The position numbers and the translations under genes were made by a program. Shown in pieces: positions 61,851 to 64,000 of a DNA stretch of 64,000 bases. The notes beneath the pieces are model-generated. The model saw nothing but the letters and a program-made list of their open reading frames with translations, was not told the origin of the DNA and ran no database searches. This DNA is from Paraburkholderia phenazinium (GTDB lineage: Bacteria; Pseudomonadota; Gammaproteobacteria; Burkholderiales; Burkholderiaceae). The stretch lies in contig NZ_FNCJ01000020.1 in the NCBI RefSeq assembly GCF_900100735.1, forward strand, positions 92,389 to 156,388, in the 5' to 3' direction. Every line of letters begins with the position of its first letter. Within the stretch, counting starts at the first letter, position 1.

Positions 61851-61979
61851 GTGCCGCCCGGCAGATCGCCCAAACACGGTGATTTGCTTTCCTCATAACA
61901 GCTATCGCAGCGCGGGTCTTCACTGAAAACCCGCGCTGGCGCACACTGCGAACCGTTCCTTCAAGCTACGGAGAACGAT

Positions 61980-62546
61980 ATGTTCGCAATGCAGTATTCA
62001 CACCGGCTACCCGCCGACTACGATTTGCACATCATCCGTCAACGCGTAGCCGAGCGCGGACCGCTGTGGGATGACACGCAAGGCCTCGTCTGCAAGGTGT
62101 TCGCCTTGCAGCAGCGCAACCGGCATGGCGCAGCAGGCAATCTCTATGCATCGGTGTATCTGTGGTCCGACTCGGAGGCGGCGGTTCGCTTCTTGATGGG
62201 TGAGCGCTTCCAGGCGGTGGTCGATGCGTTTGGCCGGCCGCAGATCGAGACCTGGTTGCCGCTCGATGCACGGCGCGGGCACGCGACCCAGGCGGTCTCG
62301 CTCTACCGGGACGAGCGTGTGCTGACGGCCGCTGAGGATCGTGCGGCGTTGCAGGTAGAGGAAAGCGAAGTCAATCGCGAGATCGCCGCGCGGCCCGATA
62401 CCGTCGCGGTATGGGCGGCGCTCGATCTGTCGGCATGGCGACTGGTCCGGTTTACGGTTTCGTCAGCACCGGCCGATCCGGGGCGCGGCGGCGAAGTCTA
62501 TGAGGTAATGCATCTCGCACGTCCGGAGCTTGATGGGCTGAAGTGA
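61980..62546 (+). CDS. DUF4865-family protein
   Basis: This 188-residue protein starts MFAMQYSHRLPADYDLHIIRQRVAERGPLWDD. Its middle WLPLDARRGHATQAVSLYRDE is typical of DUF4865. It looks soluble, with an alpha-beta monooxygenase-like fold likely. The family often lies near tautomerase genes, as here. The reaction is unknown. Confidence 0.75.
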   Translation: MFAMQYSHRLPADYDLHIIRQRVAERGPLWDDTQGLVCKVFALQQRNRHGAAGNLYASVYLWSDSEAAVRFLMGERFQAVVDAFGRPQIETWLPLDARRGHATQAVSLYRDERVLTAAEDRAALQVEESEVNREIAARPDTVAVWAALDLSAWRLVRFTVSSAPADPGRGGEVYEVMHLARPELDGLK

Positions 62547-62630
62547 GTGGCGGGCCGAAGTGACAGGCAGGCGAAGCGGTTTCCTGCCGGCCGCTCCTGC
62601 TTGCCGGTTGAGCTACGCTCGCAAACCCGC

Positions 62631-63236
62631 TCACTCGCCCTCGCCCTCGCCCTCGCCCTCGCCCCCCAACATTTTCACCGCCTGCTGAACCGCTGCCGCG
62701 ATCTGCTCCCCGGTCGCCTGATCCGGCACGGCACGCGCGAGCGTCACCCCGCCGGCCAGCAGCGACAGCAACACCCAGGCCCGTGCCTCGCGCTCAGCCT
62801 GGGTGCCCTCCGGCAAGCCCGCCGCGACCGCTGCCATGACGCGCTGCAACTCGCCCTCATAGGCCGTACGCGCCGCCAGATCCGCCCGCTCGATTTCTGC
62901 CGACAGGCTCGGCAACGTGCAGGCGTCACCCAGTTCGCAGGTCCGCTTGTAGCCCATATAGAACGCAGCGAACACCCCCAGCCAGTTCTTGCCGTGCTCG
63001 GCGCGCAAGCTTTCCACGCCCTGCCGCAGATCCTGCAGGCCCGCTACCACAGCGGCGGCGAACGCCTCCGCCTTGGAGCGGAAATGGCCGTAAAACGCTC
63101 CGTGCGTGACGCCCGCCTCGCGCGCCAGACCGTCCACGCCGCTGCCGCCGTAGCCCTGCTTGCGAAAGCCGCGTCCAAGCGCATCCACCAGCCGGGCGCG
63201 ACTCTCTTCCTTATGCCCCTGCGCGTAGCGCGCCAT
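62631..63236 (-). CDS. TetR-family regulator with Gly-Glu repeat tail
   Basis: This 201-residue protein has the helix-turn-helix SRARLVDALGRGFRKQG, then VDGLAREAGVTHGAFYGHFRSKAEAF, and a normal ligand domain with CELGDACTLPSLSAEI. The last ten residues are a Gly-Glu repeat, encoded by five CTCGCC units (62634-62663). It is divergent from the tautomerase gene at 63352 and probably represses it and itself through the palindrome at 63255-63266. Confidence 0.87.
   Translation of the reverse strand: MARYAQGHKEESRARLVDALGRGFRKQGYGGSGVDGLAREAGVTHGAFYGHFRSKAEAFAAAVVAGLQDLRQGVESLRAEHGKNWLGVFAAFYMGYKRTCELGDACTLPSLSAEIERADLAARTAYEGELQRVMAAVAAGLPEGTQAEREARAWVLLSLLAGGVTLARAVPDQATGEQIAAAVQQAVKMLGGEGEGEGEGE
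62634..62663. repeat. hexanucleotide tandem repeat inside the TetR gene
   Basis: Five perfect CTCGCC units encode the Gly-Glu tail of the TetR protein on the minus strand. The unit is a multiple of three, so slippage changes tail length without breaking the frame. Confidence 0.85.
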
Positions 63237-63254
63237 GCCTCTCCTCCTTTTACA

Positions 63255-63266
63255 TGACGATCGTCA
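63255..63266. promoter_or_regulatory. candidate TetR operator
   Basis: TGACGATCGTCA is a perfect 12-base palindrome just upstream of the TetR start at 63236, in the 115-base divergent gap. It is the kind of site TetR repressors use for autoregulation. Confidence 0.5.
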
Positions 63267-63274
63267 CATAATTC

Positions 63275-63301
63275 TTGATTAAATTACGATCCCAATATAA
63301 T
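63275..63301 (+). promoter_or_regulatory. predicted tautomerase promoter
   Basis: A consensus TATAAT (63296-63301) lies in an AT-rich stretch. TTGATT (63275-63280) lies 15 bases before it, or TTCTTG (63272-63277) 18 bases before. Transcription would begin near 63308, some 45 bases before the ATG. Confidence 0.45.
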
Positions 63302-63351
63302 TTACCGGGGAGGCGCTGGCAATCGCCGGCGCGTACCCTGAGGAGACTCGT

Positions 63352-63873
63352 ATGCCTTTGCTACGTATCACCCACCAGCGTGGCGCCTTTACGTCCGCTC
63401 AGAAAGCCCAGCTTGCGGAGCAGCTCACCGCGGCGATCCTGATTGCCGAAGTCGGTGCCGACACCCCGGCCGGCCGTGCAGTCGCCTATGTTCTATTCGA
63501 CGAAGTGGACCCGAAAACCGCGTGGTTCGTCGGCGGCAAGCCGGATCTCGATCCACCGAGAGGCGGCCGCTTCCTCTTCGACGTGGTGTATCCGTATGGC
63601 GCCGCGTCGCAGGTGGACAAGACCGCATTGCACGCGCGAATCAACGCGATCGTGGCCGAGACGCTCGACGTCGATGGCACCTTCCCGCGGCGCGGCGGCG
63701 ACTGGGTGCTGATCCACGAAGTGCCGGACGGCAACTGGGGCGCGAGCGGCCAGACCATCGGCATTCGCGAGATCAATCAGGTCGCGGGCGGCACGCCGCA
63801 GCGCGCGGATTACTTCGAGCCGCTGCTGGCCGCGCAGCAGCGCATGCACGCAGCTCATGGCTATCCCGAATGA
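63352..63873 (+). CDS. tautomerase-superfamily protein
   Basis: This 173-residue protein has Pro directly after the initiator Met (MPLLRITHQRGAFT), the catalytic Pro-1 of the tautomerase superfamily. Two beta-alpha-beta units follow (about 1-60 and 70-130), so it is a fused double unit rather than the 62-residue 4-oxalocrotonate type. The DUF4865 and TetR genes nearby fit the usual neighbourhood of this subfamily. The substrate is unknown. A GAGGAG ribosome site precedes the ATG. Confidence 0.8.
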   Translation: MPLLRITHQRGAFTSAQKAQLAEQLTAAILIAEVGADTPAGRAVAYVLFDEVDPKTAWFVGGKPDLDPPRGGRFLFDVVYPYGAASQVDKTALHARINAIVAETLDVDGTFPRRGGDWVLIHEVPDGNWGASGQTIGIREINQVAGGTPQRADYFEPLLAAQQRMHAAHGYPE

Positions 63874-63953
63874 GCGGCTGAGAGCCGGCTTATGACCGAC
63901 GCATAGGCACCACATGATCCACACGGCCTGAGTCTCGTCGCCGGCTCGCTCGA

Positions 63954-63983
63954 GCCAAGCCAAGCCAAGCCAAGCCAAGCCAA
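63954..63983. repeat. pentanucleotide array, six GCCAA units
   Basis: Six perfect GCCAA units lie in non-coding DNA after the tautomerase gene. One G separates them from the next array. Confidence 0.9.
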
Positions 63984-63984
63984 G

Positions 63985-63999
63985 TCGGGTCGGGTCGGG
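63985..63999. repeat. pentanucleotide array, three or more TCGGG units
   Basis: Three perfect TCGGG units directly follow the GCCAA array and run into the end of the window, so the total number is unknown. Confidence 0.85.
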
Positions 64000-64000
64000 T

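Overview
The window looks like chromosomal DNA of a high-GC betaproteobacterium of the Burkholderia/Paraburkholderia group. The support is the gene content: a complete wsp surface-sensing operon, a CIRCE-controlled groESL pair, a DUF4148 protein, a DUF4865/tautomerase pair, SfnB-like and DszA-like organosulfur genes, and many TetR and RND/MFS systems. No rRNA, tRNA, CRISPR array, integrase or intact insertion sequence was seen.

Left part (1-13.6 kb): a heterodimeric ABC exporter-type pair (minus strand) diverges from a phenazine operon (plus strand). The operon reads flavin monooxygenase, phzG, phzC, phzD, phzE, phzF, phzB. All core steps from DAHP to the phenazine dicarboxylic acid/PCA level are present, with key residues intact in PhzB, PhzD, PhzE and PhzF. 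The order differs from the Pseudomonas A-to-G order, and only one phzA/B-type gene is present. Behind it lie a metallo-beta-lactamase-fold hydrolase, an unrecognised 181-residue protein, and a scar where a truncated LysR gene is fused tail to tail with a truncated TetR gene.

Middle-left part (13.7-28.6 kb): a minus-strand aromatic ring-cleavage operon (FAD hydroxylase, two-domain extradiol dioxygenase, FAH-family hydrolase, acyl-CoA synthetase, OmpW) is divergent from a TetR gene. Next comes a tripartite RND efflux operon. The control regions of both operons carry nearly the same element of about 34 bp. The efflux operon's own TetR gene is a decayed sister of the intact one, so the surviving repressor may control both operons. 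This makes an exporter plus phenazine synthesis plus aromatic catabolism plus efflux neighbourhood, and it is the most interesting part of the window. A decayed dienelactone-hydrolase-like fragment follows.

Middle part (28.6-46.9 kb): a DHA2 drug pump with a TetR, a DinB-like gene divergent from a TetR, an MFS transporter, groES-groEL with CIRCE, an organosulfur/sulfonate module (FMN monooxygenase, two SfnB/DszC-like flavoproteins, SsuA-like and MetQ-like binding proteins), a small EF-hand-like exported protein, and two neighbouring exported serine peptidases of families S10 and S53.

Right part (47-64 kb): wspABCDEFR (surface sensing to cyclic di-GMP), a HU gene, DNA polymerase II, an ammonium transporter, DUF4148 and DUF4865 genes, a TetR with a simple-repeat C-terminus, a divergent tautomerase, and two adjoining pentanucleotide arrays at the very end.
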